From Physella acuta (Eukaryota > Mollusca > Gastropoda > Physidae), in the NCBI RefSeq assembly GCF_028476545.1, contig NW_026731610.1, positions 1,104,501 to 1,168,500 of the forward strand: a stretch of DNA of 64,000 nt, read 5' to 3'. The notes under the pieces are model-generated. The model made no database searches and was not told the DNA's origin. It saw only the letters and a list, made by a program, of their open reading frames with translations. Positions 9,651 through 20,314 of the stretch are shown piece by piece. Every line of letters begins with the position of its first letter. The stretch's first letter is position 1. The position numbers and the translations under genes were made by a program.

Positions 9651-10620
9651 TGTAATTCGTTTAATGTCATTGAGTCCGTCATGCTCTAATGATTGTCTGA
9701 TGAAAAAAGGCGGCAGAGCTTATCCGTTCAAATTCCAACGGTCAAAGTAACAAATAAATAAACTACTTCATATCTCTTATTAGCAGTCTGGTTTTAAAAA
9801 ATGAACTTACTCTATTCATTGTGTGTGTGTGTCATTAAACGAGAGTGATGATGATGATGTTTCACATTTAAAAAAAAAAAAACAGAGAAAGTAATGAAAC
9901 GAAATTTTTTCTTCCATTAACATTTTAACAAATGTGTTGATTTTTTTTATTAACAAAGCAATGACATTAAGTTATATTGCAATACTCTTAGTTTTATCTT
10001 TAGCAAAACAAATAAGATAGTGGTAGTCTCCCCTAGTTACATTGAATTTTGAATGATAATAGGGCTTGTGAATCTCGTTTTCTCTCACTTAAAATTCGAA
10101 ATCTCGTTAGCCAGTTAGAGATACAAAGTTTAAACTAAATTACTAGTTGTGAACATGATCTCCAAAAACATGGCAACTTCAAGATTTCAAAACACCAAGA
10201 TAACCCAAAATGTAACAATCATAAAATTTGTAACAATAATAAAATCAGAAAATACTGATAGGTCGACATTAATAATTGTATTTTTTAATATTATAACTAC
10301 GTTAAGGACAAGTTGTTGCGGATTCGAATAAAGAATAACTAACTGGATGCTCTTAAAAAAACAATTTAACGTAAGCTATATGTTTCTTTAGGCTATCCTA
10401 TAGATTGTAGTCTATCAACTATTGTTGTTTACGATTTAAAAAATAACTTAACAATAGCGGAAGTATTTTGTCTATTTATTTATGTTAGCCGATGTAATAA
10501 TAATATTCATGTTTAGTTTGAAAAATACTAGCTGGCAAGTACGAAAGCGCGAGGTTGGTGACCTACTTATAAGACGCATTAACTCAAACAATTTATTTAT
10601 GGTAATAACAACAACAAAAA
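9651..10620. repeat. Older array subfamily (relative of 51560-51810 and 63463-63690)
   Basis: AACAAATAAGATAGTGGTAG followed by TCCCCTAGTTACATT defines this subfamily. The remainder to 10620 is AT-rich with no recognisable gene. Confidence 0.5.
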
Positions 10621-10624
10621 CGTA

Positions 10625-11200
10625 TTTTTATCAACACCAACCTAAGGATGTTTTACTATTTTACTGGATTCTACGTTAAGTGGACAATCCAGGGAAATAG
10701 TTGAGTAGGTTTGCATTAGAAACATACAGCATTTGCAGCTAAACTATATATTTGAAAAAAAAACGTTTGCACCTAGATTAAAATGAATCGTATCATTTCA
10801 TTTAGATATAATAATTATTTTGCCAACTCAACGACTAGTAAGATAAACAATATGATCTTGTCCCTTATTTCAAGGGATCCAAAATTTAATTTTCGCTCAC
10901 TTAGAATGCAAGTATTTGATTAGTTGGTAGTTTCATTTTTAAAATATTTAGCAGTTAACCCAGGTAAAGTTTTCTATACATTTTAAAGCACATTAAATAT
11001 TAAAAAATCTAAATAATAACCTAAAATAGACAGAATATTACCTTATAACATATTATTAGCTATGTTTAAAATAATTATTAAAACAATTATTTTCGATTAC
11101 ATTGTATTATTACTTTTGTCCTAATGCAACAATGCATGTTATTGGTTGCTTCCCTTGGCAAAAACGAATATTTAAATGGGAAACAACTAACAAAATGAAA
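10625..11200 (+). repeat. E-A-B-C module copy 6
   Basis: Block E variant (TGTTTTACTATTTTACTGG), hairpin A at 10860, hairpin C at 11145-11187. Closest partner is 52285-52740. Confidence 0.8.
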
Positions 11201-11204
11201 TGTT

Positions 11205-11960
11205 CTCTTGCATCCATTCCTCTAAGTGAAATGCCGTGATAAATTGTCCGTCAGTTAATTTTACGCCGCAATGATATCTAAAACGGAGAATTTAAAGTGT
11301 GTCATAGATGTGTCTAGCAGTTAGGGCACATCATTCCGCTATTGTACAGTTAAAAGATAGTCACATTGTCTTCTTGTTTGTTGAAAGCCGATATGGATGA
11401 AATATGGCGTCTCTGCAACTGAGTCCTTGTGTTACACGATAATGATGTAAGAAATTCTATCTATAGATTTTAAGACGTTTCGATCTGTGACTGGCTCACA
11501 AAGTTCTGAGAGAGCGCCCTCCAACAGCTCCGTGAGTATATTGAAGTACTTCTGTGCGTTTTTTTTTTTCATTTAGTTTTTATTTGCTGATATAATTCAC
11601 TTATATATTTGGGAAACTTTTGTTTAGTTCTCAGTCGTTCTGAGGCCGATAGAAACTGCTATGAGCAATTTTTTGTCTTAATTTTTTTTTACTTAATTAT
11701 CTGTAACGCCATCTTGCCTTTGTCTATAACCCCAGCAGTTACCTCATTATTAATCAGCACGCTCTATCGCTTCATGTATTTTATTTTAGCACCCAGATCG
11801 TTGGTCATCTGACATAGTGGCCAATTAAACCATTGGCTTGCCATTACGTGGACACCTAAAGCTATGTCTAAGGATGGAGGGAGTAGCCACGTGATACACA
11901 TAGTACAGGTGTACATTAAGTGGGGGGGGGGGGGGGGGCTGAATCGCTTTTACTCTCTTC
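11205..11960 (-). repeat. Type-2 tail with unit E2 and segment D
   Basis: Continuous with copy 6 and collinear with 52740-53330. The YY1-like ATGGCG is at about 11706 on the minus strand. Confidence 0.75.
11350..11548 (-). pseudogene. Unit E2, nearly open copy
   Basis: Reads FNILTELLEGALSELCEPV and continues to SYIIIV, where one TAA interrupts. DSVAETPYFIHI follows in the same frame before a shift close to the end. Confidence 0.45.
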
Positions 11961-12039
11961 TTACTGGCTTTTACACACGAGGTTGAGGGCCGTTGTCCCT
12001 ACTCCCTCGTGCTATTTGCTATTGTATTATTTAATTTGT

Positions 12040-12480
12040 TATTTTTATTTACTGTAAAACATTTTATCTCATTAAAAAAATATCAATGTACCAAGTATTT
12101 ATGAAAACAAATAAAAGCACATGTAGCATATGAATGTAGTTAACTGTGTTTATTGATTTACTTATATAATTTTACTACAGACCGTAAACTGCGGACATTG
12201 GGTTGACCCGAGTCATCGGACCTGATTATTAATTTTACTTGCCGGCTGTAAACCCTAGCAAGACAAATGGTCATCAGACTTGGCTAATAGCTTTGTTACT
12301 GCTTGCCGTTACTAGCTACTGCAACATTATAATACTTTGCTCTGTCCGTGACTTAGTTCACGTGACAGTTGAATCAGATACTTACTGATTACTATTTTAC
12401 TTTACAATATTCCCGGTAGAGAAGTGGCTCGGTCCCTCCTACTGGTTAAATTCCATTATTTGACTTGTTTTTATCAGTAT
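12040..12480. repeat. Block J, copy 1
   Basis: Nearly identical to 53440-53860 (GGGTTGACCCGAGTCATCGG, then TGCCGGCTGTAAAC). A shorter relative is at 59221-59400. It carries a plus-strand frame of about 70 codons in the 53.6-kb copy only, so coding is not supported. Confidence 0.7.
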
Positions 12481-12543
12481 TACGGTATTATTTTTTTGAC
12501 CCTTGACATCAGGGTTCTTTACCTTTTGACCTTTGACATCATC

Positions 12544-12710
12544 GTGTGCGATAGATTAGCGTCCACATAATTAAGTGTGATGTCTTTCTCAATGTCTTGT
12601 TCATTGATCACTTTGATTTAATTAGTTTTAAATGACGTGTTTAACACTGTTGTCAATCATTTACCGCGTACTTAATCTACTTCAACTGTTCTGTTACTAA
12701 TGATATCTAT
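12544..12710 (-). pseudogene. Unit E1, broken copy
   Basis: On the minus strand ISNRTVEVD, VRGK, VINEQDIEKDITLN and DANLSHT are readable in one frame with stops between them. Confidence 0.4.
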
Positions 12711-13019
12711 ATTAAATTTACCATTATAGCTTGATTTTCTTTATTAAATCTAAACTTGGCTGTGTTTGAAAAAAAAATCGTTTTTATTACACCTTATGCG
12801 AGTATGATATTAAATAATCAAATATGATAATGAAAGTATCAAATTATGATTTTTTTAAGAAATCCGAAATACAAAAGTATAATTTCGTCGACCAAACTTA
12901 AACGGTACATAAGATAAAGGCGTTTGATAAACCGGAAGTAAAGTAAGCACCTTTTACGCTCACTGTAAATCGTTGCAAAGTTCACAGAAAACTACATATT
13001 TGCTATAATACTTATATAA

Positions 13020-13090
13020 TACGCATCTCGACTAGTCCGCACTTCCGCTAGTCCGTACCTCCCCTAGCACTGTTTAAGCGTAAACAAATA
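13020..13090 (+). repeat. CTAGTCCGCACCTCC-like short repeats, degenerate
   Basis: A few degenerate units of the 22-bp minisatellite that is expanded at 55720-56020. The same site in related copies is at 16510, 18930 and 36575. Confidence 0.6.
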
Positions 13091-13269
13091 CATTACTAAA
13101 CGGTGCTTTTTATCTTTTTTGAATTGAATAAAAGCGAGCACCAACAGTCTATGTCTGTCGTCTAACGTCTATGGACGTGTATACTAATCTTATGCTGTCA
13201 TGAATTCTAAAATGGAGAATTTTACAAACCTACAGCCTACAGTTTGCAAAATAGCCACACTCATTCTTG

Positions 13270-13454
13270 TTTGTCGCCAGTGTTTCTTCCAGACTATTTT
13301 CTTGGGGGGGGGGGGGGGGGGGGGGCAATTGATATTTTCTGGGGTGCGGACACTGGTAAAAATATAAGTTTTCTATATAAATTCTATTTCGTAGGGGGTA
13401 GACTTTCTTCGGAGGGCGGAGCCTGGGATGCCTGAAAGAAACTCTGTTCCTCGC
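13270..13454 (+). mobile_element. G-rich hAT family 3 MITE with TIRs
   Basis: The element is 13278-13446, with CAGTGTTTCTTCCAGAC at the left and GAAAGAAACTCTG at the right. The flanks TTTGTCGC and TTCCTCGC agree at six of eight bases, as expected for an aged 8-bp duplication. It holds a run of over 20 G. Confidence 0.75.
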
Positions 13455-13499
13455 TAACGACATGAATGAAGTTTAGTATTTCTGTCACCGGGTGGTTAG

Positions 13500-13850
13500 G
13501 TTTCATCAAAATGTACTAGTGTTCACTGGAGCATTTAAGCGACCTGATATTGATGTTTTATGATAATATGAAAAGTGTTCACCGTGTTTTTGAACTGTTA
13601 AAGTATAGCAGCTAAGCCATCGGTTGTTGATGTTTCATGATAGTGATGAATTACCTCCGAAGATTTTGAACATTTTTTATCTGTGATCGGGCTCACAAAG
13701 TTCTGGTAGAGCGTCCTCTAACAGTTCTTTCTCTTTGTATGTGAACGTGAATTCTAAGAGTTCATTTTTTATAGTTATTTTTGTTGATGGTGTTGATTTT
13801 TTAGCAAACTACATTTATTTCTTAAATTCTCAATCATTTTTAGGAGACGA
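13500..13850 (-). repeat. Type-W segment upstream of E2-like exon
   Basis: Shared with 56690-57110 and in part with 16670-16850 and 36770-36930. Confidence 0.6.
13688..13762 (-). pseudogene. Unit E2, type-W variant, start only
   Basis: The minus strand reads EFTFTYKEKELLEDALPELCEP-like sequence after ACTCTTAG, a plausible acceptor. It then loses similarity or frame. The first seven residues differ from the type-2 version. Confidence 0.45.
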
Positions 13851-13852
13851 AA

Positions 13853-14062
13853 TCATACATTATTTTTATATATAGTGTTTGACTTAATCATCATGTACAA
13901 TAGATTAGCGTCCCCATAATTAAATATGTTTTCCATCTCAGTGTCTTGCTCATTGAGCAATTTGCTTAATTGCGTTTTAAATTCCATGTTTCGAACTGAT
14001 GTCAACCATTTACCGCGTACAATCGTTATTTCAACATTTCTGATTCTAATGTAGTAATACAT
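13853..14062 (-). CDS. Unit E1, open copy: unrecognised exon-like frame
   Basis: The minus strand is open for 69 codons: YYYIRIRNVEITIVRGKW near the start, then MEFKTQLSKLLNEQD and NYGDANLLYMMIKSN. At least eight other copies in the window can be aligned to it. The residues RGKWLT, EFKTQLSKL, INEQDI and NYGDANL recur while the DNA varies, which argues for past selection on protein. The frame upstream of this copy continues across one TAG into ETTMLCLVML. No known domain is recognised. It resembles the ectodomain or linker of a larger protein, but that is a guess. It lies 5' (on the minus strand) of the E2-like exon, about 90 bases apart, so the two could be neighbouring exons. Confidence 0.45.
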   Translation of the reverse strand: MYYYIRIRNVEITIVRGKWLTSVRNMEFKTQLSKLLNEQDTEMENIFNYGDANLLYMMIKSNTIYKNNV

Positions 14063-14252
14063 TTCCTATACAGTGCATAACATCACTAAACATAGCATGG
14101 TCGTTTCGCGTCTTTGTATTCTTGGGCCGATTCTTGCATTTGAACAATCTTCAGTGGGTAGTGGTTGATCTTCGTTGGTAGTTGTAGCTGGGTTGTTCTG
14201 AAATTTTGAACTGGTGTCATTTGGTTTGTAGTTTTGTGTGAAGTGGTAGGGT

Positions 14253-14355
14253 CTATGGAACTAGAGTTGCTGAGCTAGTATCGTAATGATGATGTAGCGG
14301 GCTGTTGAGGTATCGTAGATAGCTGTAGTCTTTGTCGCTGATGGTAGATTTGATC
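14253..14355 (-). CDS. Unit E3: candidate terminal exon with Tyr-rich tail
   Basis: After ACTTCTTAG on the minus strand the frame reads IKSTISDKDYSYLRYLNSP, then LHHHYDTSSATLVP and TAG. The copy at 34493-34593 keeps the same residues from DYSYL to the stop. Four codons differ only synonymously (Leu, Arg and Tyr codons among them) and two change residue. A fragment at 57352-57395 keeps IKSTIKDKDYS. This pattern fits a real terminal exon of a gene on the minus strand, perhaps a cytoplasmic tail. No family is recognised. Confidence 0.45.
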
Positions 14356-14389
14356 CTAAGAAGTGTAGCATGGAAGTATTTTTTTTATT

Positions 14390-14655
14390 TTTCAGCTAGA
14401 CGACGCCTACCTAGGTAGGATGATCAATCACGACGACATCGAACTTACGATTATCTCGACGAACTATACTCAACGATCAACTCGACTACTCAAATTTCGC
14501 AACCTACGATTATTCATCTCTCGACTACTTAAATAACATTATCCTAATAAAATAAAGATAAAATTAACATTATTCGCCCCAAAAAACTTAGAGATTTAAG
14601 ACTACCCAACCCTCCACCATTACGATATTCTCACATACTCAAACACTTTGATCTA
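14390..14655 (+). repeat. Type-W segment with CAGCTAGACGACGCC
   Basis: Recurs at 34625-34900 and 57415-57690. The motif CAGCTAGACGACGCC also occurs inside the U2-headed element at 33218. Confidence 0.7.
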
Positions 14656-14935
14656 GTCCCATGATTTTAAGGGATCCAAAATTTTACTTTTCGCGAAAAC
14701 TATCTAACATTACAATTGCGGTAGTTTCACATCTTCAATAATTCAGCAGGTCATTGACCTAATACTTTATTACATATTTTAGAGGTAATTAATTATTCAG
14801 AAATCCAAAAATTACCAAGAGGAAAAAAGGTTGACCGATGAACTATGTAAAAGAAACATTTACACTAGGCTTAAATTAAGCATGGTATAAAATCATATTA
14901 ATAAAATAATTGTTTACATTCTTCGAGTGTTGCTG
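14656..14935 (+). repeat. A-B module copy 7, C missing
   Basis: GTCCCATGATTTTAAGGG begins the copy. It forms a close pair with the next copy, 320 bases on. The same pair occurs at 34900/35219 and 57698/58008. Confidence 0.75.
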
Positions 14936-14939
14936 TATG

Positions 14940-15560
14940 TTACATTTAAACAAGAACAGCTAGTATATATTTTGATTGTGTCCCTTTTTTTTCAAGGGAT
15001 CCAAAATTTATTTTAAAACATAACTTAAGTATATTATTAACAAGAGGTTTAACTACTTATAAGCGATTTAGCAAATTACTACATTATAGCTTTAGCCAAC
15101 GTTTTAGAGTCAAATAGTTATTTAAAAATCCAAGAATTTTCCCCTTGTATCAAAGACTTTAAATGGGAAGCATCACATAGAAATAACTAATCCAAATCGA
15201 TTAAGTTTTTTTAAACAATGCAATATATTTAATGTTATTATTTATTAAATAATGTTTTATTTCGCATATTATAATTATATATATAGAGTTTGTTTGATTA
15301 AAAAATAAGCATCAAATTCCCGTGACAATTAGTGAATGAAACTCAAAGATCTTTTGTACTGGTAAGTGCATTAATTTTAAAATTATAAACTAATGTTGTG
15401 CATAATTGTAGAATTACGTATGCACAATTTCTTTTGATAGTAAGACGATTCATGTACAAGATATAAAAATCCTTTTTCACTAATCTATTCACACTTCGAG
15501 TTGTTTTTTTTTTAAATTTTATTTTACTAAAGCTCCTCAAATATTAAAAATACTTAAATT
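14940..15560 (+). repeat. A-B-C module copy 8 with type-1 tail
   Basis: Hairpin A at 14980; hairpin C keeps only its right arm, GGGAAGCA. The tail contains ATGAAACTCAAAG followed by CTGGTAAGTGC at about 15360. Confidence 0.75.
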
Positions 15561-15819
15561 CAAAATTGAAAAAAAATCTCCATTATTATGTTTAATGAAT
15601 TGATTTTTGTTCTTTGATTTCCCCATATCTACGTAATAAAGAAACATGATTAAACATATATAGACCTCATTTTACGCTTTTAAAATGTTCTTTAAACTTA
15701 AAGGTATTTTTTAAAATAATTTTCCGAATAGTCTAATTTGCTTTTCGGTAATAGTGTTTTTTTTTAAATATCTTTGTAGACCTTGTTTTCGTCAAGTCGT
15801 TTCTTTCCATTGATACGTG

Positions 15820-15928
15820 CAGTACGATTCGTGCCGTACGATTCGTGCCGTACGATTCGTGCGTACGATCGTGCCGTACGATTCGTGCCGTACGATCGTG
15901 CCGTACGATCGTGCCGTACGATCATATG
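15820..15928 (+). repeat. Short tandem repeat CGTGCCGTACGAT
   Basis: Seven or so units of 12-15 bp; CGTACG is self-complementary. The equivalent site at 36208-36245 has about three units, so the array length differs between duplicates. Confidence 0.85.
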
Positions 15929-16146
15929 ACTTTAGGTATTGTTAATAAAGACATGGCTCGTGTGAATGCGATATTAACTTTAAGACCTATTTCGTTCTAT
16001 GGACCTATTTTTATGCCAGTTTCTACATAGAAAAATATTCAGCACAAAACGGAACGCATGCACTTTTATGTCTAAGGACTTAACTACGTATCGGAACTTC
16101 TTTCCAAATCACTAAGTACATACAAATCATCTGACGGACAAAATTC
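15929..16146. repeat. Module F
   Basis: Shared with 24640-24960, 36246-36560 and 55490-55720 (AAAACGGAACGCATGC). No consistent reading frame across copies. Confidence 0.6.
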
Positions 16147-16405
16147 ATCACATCCAGTGTTTCTTCCAGACTATTTTCTCCTGACGGGGGGGTGGGGGGG
16201 GGGGTGGGGGGCACTTAAAATTTTCGGGTGGCGGTAGACTTTCTTCGGGGAGCGGACACTGTTAAACGCATATATTTTCTATATAGATTTCATTTCGTTC
16301 GGGGGGGGGGGGGGGGTTGAGGGTGGCGGTAGACTTTCTTCGGTAGGGGGGAGGGGGGGTTCTCTGTCCCCAGAAGAGATGCCTGGAAGAAACTCTGATT
16401 ACAAC
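16147..16405 (+). mobile_element. G-rich hAT family 3 MITE, complete
   Basis: The element is 16155-16397, with CAGTGTTTCTTCCAGAC at the left and CCTGGAAGAAACTCTG at the right. The flanks ATCACATC and ATTACAAC match at six of eight bases. The related copies at 36465 and 55630 lack it and show the joined site. Several long G runs are present. Confidence 0.85.
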
Positions 16406-16670
16406 GTTGCCATTGTACATGAAGCCATTGGAGATAAGCGATATGATCCTATCGTACGTGTTGGCGATTATTCAGTTCTAGTCTACACCTTCCCCATTAC
16501 TAGTTCTCATCTTTCCTAGGACTAATCCGCACCTCCACGAGTCCACAACTCCTCTAGTGCGCACCTCCATTAGTCCACACATCCCCTAGACTGTTTAAGC
16601 GTGAAGAATTACATGACTAAACGGTGCTTTTTATCTTTTTTTTTAAATTGAAAAAAAAAAACGTTTTTAG

Positions 16671-16728
16671 TAGAGCGTCCTCTAACAGCTCTTTCTCTAT
16701 GTACGTAAATGTGAATTCCTAGAGCTGT
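16671..16728 (-). pseudogene. Unit E2, type-W variant fragment
   Basis: EFTFTYIEKELLEDAL is readable on the minus strand. Confidence 0.4.
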
Positions 16729-16851
16729 TTTTATATAGTTATTTTGTTGTTATGGTTCATTTTTTTTTTGCCATCTGCATTTTTTAACAATTCTAAATAG
16801 TTTCTGGTGAGACGAAATTATCAATTATTCTTCATAATTTTTTTTTTTTTT

Positions 16852-16960
16852 TTACTTATTCACTGTGTAAGTTAGATAAGCGTCCCCATAATTCAATGTG
16901 CCGCCCATCAGAATGTCTTGTCCATTGATCAATTTACTTAATTGAATTCCGTGCTTGGGG
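16852..16960 (-). pseudogene. Unit E1, C-terminal half
   Basis: IQLSKLINGQDILMGGTLNY and GDAYLTYTV are readable in one open frame. The N-terminal half is replaced by unrelated sequence at about 16957, so it is a recombinant or broken copy. A related join is seen at 38065. Confidence 0.45.
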
Positions 16961-17248
16961 TGATGTGTCAGCCAGTGAATCGTGACATTACTATGTTTAT
17001 TTTTTCTGCATGTGTTACTGTTGGGTACAGGGGAGGGGAGGCATAAAGTATATAAGCAGCATGGATGATTGATATGTCGAGTAAAATGAGACATAACTAG
17101 TCATATTTTTTTCCTTTCAATTAACTATGTCCATAACAGTCATCCTATGTTTATTTTGTAGTTTTGTCGGTTGCAAAGACACACTGCCTTTTCTTTTAAT
17201 AACTATTAATTTCAATTATAAACAATACTTTTTTCCGTTTTTTTTTTG

Positions 17249-17800
17249 TCCCTTGATCTCAAAGGATCCAAAATATTTATGTAGCGATATAGGAAGAACA
17301 ATGTTACAGCGTCCGTTTCACATCATTTAAAAATTAGCAGGTCATTGAGCTAATGCTTTTCTAAACATTTTAGAGCAAGTTAAATATTTCGAAATAAAAC
17401 ATAATTTATCAGGTGACAAAATAATTTATTTATACATATTGCTACCTGTGTTGATTTTAACAAATACAGTAAGCTATTCAGTTTACTTAGTTTTATGGGG
17501 TTTTTTTAGCAAAAACTAAGTGTATTAGCTGCTTCCCCTAGTTACCATAAATGATCAAATGGGAAGCAACTTATTCAAATTAATAATAAAAATCTGTTAT
17601 ATTTTTCAAAAACGCATTAAATTAAGTGTTATTATTTAATAAACAATGGTTTATTGTGCATCTTATATTTATAACTAGCGAGTTTATTTATTTACAAATA
17701 TGCATCAAACATACGTGTAAATTAAAGAATGAAACTCGAAGATCTTTTGAACTGATAATTGCGTTGATTATAAATAAATGTAGTATTACGTATACACCTT
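17249..17800 (+). repeat. A-B-C module copy 9 with type-1 tail
   Basis: Hairpin A at 17249. Hairpin C has arms GCTGCTTCCC at 17528 and GGGAAGCAAC at 17561, the C-G version of the variable pair. The tail is broken by the LINE fragment at about 17810. Confidence 0.75.
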
Positions 17801-17837
17801 TCTTCTTCTTCATCGTTCTTAATTGTGAATATGGTGG

Positions 17838-18290
17838 AGGATTCAGACAACAAGTCCAACTTCGTGGACAAACCGGACTGTGGTCTCCAGTTTGTCAGGT
17901 GCCCCATATAATTTTTCCCTGAGTGGGGTGGGCTGGGGCCAGTGTCTGTCTCGTGCCTGGCTATACAAAGTACATTCCTGGAGTACGTGCTCCGTGTTTT
18001 CCGGGGCCTTGCCACAAGGGCACATTTCGCTACACCCAACCTTCAGTTTTCTGTGCATGTGTTGATTTAGTCTGTTGTGGCCTGTTCTAAGTCGAAAGAT
18101 TATGTATTGTTGTTTTCGTGTTAAATTATAATAGCCGTCGTCTTTAATGTAGTGAGGGCGTGTGACAGACCACATTTGCGTTTGTTTGTTTTTTATTATT
18201 CTTTTTATTTCTGTTGGGTGTAGAGAAATTTCCGGTTGTGGTTTATTTCCCCCAATTTTTGCCAGCTGGTATACACCATCTTTTTTGATA
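17838..18290 (-). mobile_element. LINE 3' fragment, C-terminal part of ORF2
   Basis: The minus strand reads from about 18285 to a stop at 17840. It begins DGVYQLAKIGGNKPQPE and runs through QQYIIFRLRTGHNRLNQHM to a Cys/His cluster, CPCGKAPENTEHVLQEC, then DRHWP. A C-x-C...H...C cluster behind FRLRTGHN-like sequence is typical of the region after the reverse transcriptase domain in Jockey-like LINEs of molluscs and other invertebrates. The reverse transcriptase and endonuclease are absent, so the copy is 5'-truncated, as LINE copies usually are. It inserted into a type-1 tail, which resumes at about 18295. Confidence 0.8.
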
Positions 18291-18294
18291 GTAT

Positions 18295-18900
18295 GAAAAT
18301 CAATTCACCAATGTATTCACACTGCGAGTTTTTTTTTTTTTAACTAAAGCTTCTTAAATAATAAAAGTATGTAGGTCTATGTTCAAAAGTGAGAAATCAA
18401 AAAGAAACATTTTTTTTTAGCTCCAATATTCTTTATAATGGATTAATTTTTGTTCCTTGATTTTCTCAAAGCAATGCATAAGATATAAAGAAACACGATT
18501 ACTGAAGAAATAAACCTGTCGTTTAATATTTACATTTTTTTTTCTCTGAGTTTAATTAAACGCAGTTTTAAAAAATCCTATTCGCACGAGATATTCTTAA
18601 GATAGCCACCCATTTTCTTCTTTCTTTTCAACTCACAGTGGAGTTAAGGCCAGTTACAACACCCCATCACGCCTTTTATGCTTTACTATTTTTTTTTCGT
18701 TTCTATCCAAAACTTTTCCCTAATTTTCATATCTTTTACAGTTTTTCTTAACCGGTTGTTATTGGGACACCCACTTCTTCTTCATAATTTTATTGTCATG
18801 GTTTGTTTTGTCTGGATAGTCGCCACTGCACTTTTTATGTTGATGTTTGGAGTGATCTTTGTATGGCAGTAGAATGTATGGCTAACGGAAAGGCTTACAT
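18295..18900 (+). repeat. Type-1 tail remainder, partner of 41210-41720
   Basis: TTCACCAATGTATTCACACTGCGAG, split by the LINE, and CACCCCATCACGCCTTTTATGC are shared with the 41-kb copy, which has no LINE. Confidence 0.7.
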
Positions 18901-19440
18901 GAGCGATTTACCTAGCACTACTTCGCACCTCGCTTATTACTAATCTGCGTCTCCACCTCACACTATTCCACACTTCCACTAGACAGCACCTTCCCCTAAG
19001 ACTATTCAACACCTCCCCTGGTATTAGACCGCATCCCCCCTAGCACTCGTTCCCGTCGATGCAGTAAAAAGCGCCTCTCGATTTGAAAGGTAAAATGTTT
19101 GATTAAATAACAAGCAGGGTATTACTTAAATGTTTAGCAAGCTTTGCGGTTTTTGAACTTACTGAACATTGACAACTACCTTCACGAGATCCCCCTTCCC
19201 CTCCCTACAAGTATCCCGACTAAACAAAAAAAAACACTATGAAAGGTAATTATCTCATAACACATAGACGACGAAGAAGATACTGTAGCGAAGGGTAAAT
19301 GAAGGACATAATAACATAAGACGTGAAAAACTCAACTGATAGCACAGATAAACTCGGGGAATGTCTGAGCTACAGTGGCCGAACTAAACTCATACACACA
19401 GATGACACGACCTTAGGGACCACGAGGCGACAACGACGAG
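18901..19440. other. Degenerate 22-bp units, then unassigned DNA
   Basis: Eroded CCTCCCCTAGCACT-like units at 18930-19060. From 19255 a purine-rich stretch is partly repeated at 19630-19830 (GGACCACGAGGCGAC and GGACCACGAGACGAC). Confidence 0.4.
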
Positions 19441-19454
19441 CCCACCACCAAGTT

Positions 19455-19595
19455 ACAACTTTTACTAGTGTCCACCCCCCCACCCGGAAAATGTTGACCG
19501 CCTACCCCCCCCCCCCCCACCCCCCGTGAAATATCAAGTGCCCCCCCCCCCCCCCCCCCCCACGGAGAAAAAAAGTCTTGAAGAAACACCGACGA
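19455..19595 (-). mobile_element. G-rich hAT family 3 copy, minus orientation
   Basis: Two long C runs, then GTCTTGAAGAAACACCG, the inverse of the family-3 head. The other end is unclear. Confidence 0.55.
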
Positions 19596-20022
19596 CAAGG
19601 CAGGGAACAAGCACACAACACACCAAGCCAGACGACGACCAAGACATTATGTAGTCAAGGACTAATGAAGGACAACTACAAATAAAACGTGACAGACTAC
19701 ATCAACAGTCTAGCAAAACCCGTGGAATGATGAGCTCCTGCGACCGACTTGTATCATCGACGTAGAGGACATGACCTTATGGACCACGAGACGACGAACA
19801 CAAGACTGAAAGGGAAACAACAGGACGCAATACCACAAGCACTACAACAGTAAACATCTCAGAGCCATACCAAGTAGTCATGCAACCGCAAATACTTCTG
19901 TTTTTTTGGAAAAAAAATTTTTATGCAGGGCCAGGTAAGGAGCCAAGTCCGGCCACATTCTTTTGTTCTCCAACTGTACTTAAAACACATACATACACAA
20001 TGTGCTGTTATTATGTTGATGC

Positions 20023-20314
20023 ATTAAAATCTTAAGGGACAGAGTGGCCTAGCGGTAGAGAGATGGACTTCTAACCTGTAAGTATCGAGTTCGAATCCGG
20101 GTTCAAGTCAGTAGACCCTCCCTGAGTCCACCCAACTATGATGGGTTTCTAACTCACGCTAGGGAAAGTAAAGGCGGCTGGCATAGTGCTGACCACACTA
20201 TCTCTTCATATGCCAAGGTCACATGAAACAAGTGAACTCTACTTCACTTTCCACATAGACCGTCAGGTTTGTAAGGGAATCTTTACTTTTACTTACTTTT
20301 ATTAAAATCTTAAG
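20023..20314 (+). mobile_element. tRNA-derived SINE, copy 2, with perfect 14-bp target duplication
   Basis: The SINE is 20037-20300, flanked on both sides by ATTAAAATCTTAAG. The A box is CCTAGCGGTAGAGAG and the B box is GAGTTCGAATCCGGG. The tail is a short TTACTTTTACTTAC repeat. The perfect duplication and intact boxes suggest a recent insertion. Confidence 0.92.

Noticed and set aside
13230-13463. Poly-Gly and poly-Pro frames at 13.2, 19.4, 42.9, 48.7, 49.3 and 58.9 kb
   Set aside because: They come from G/C homopolymers inside hAT MITEs.
17722-18039. Alternative frames over the LINE fragment
   Set aside because: Shadow frames; the frame with the Cys/His cluster and FRLRTGHN explains the region.
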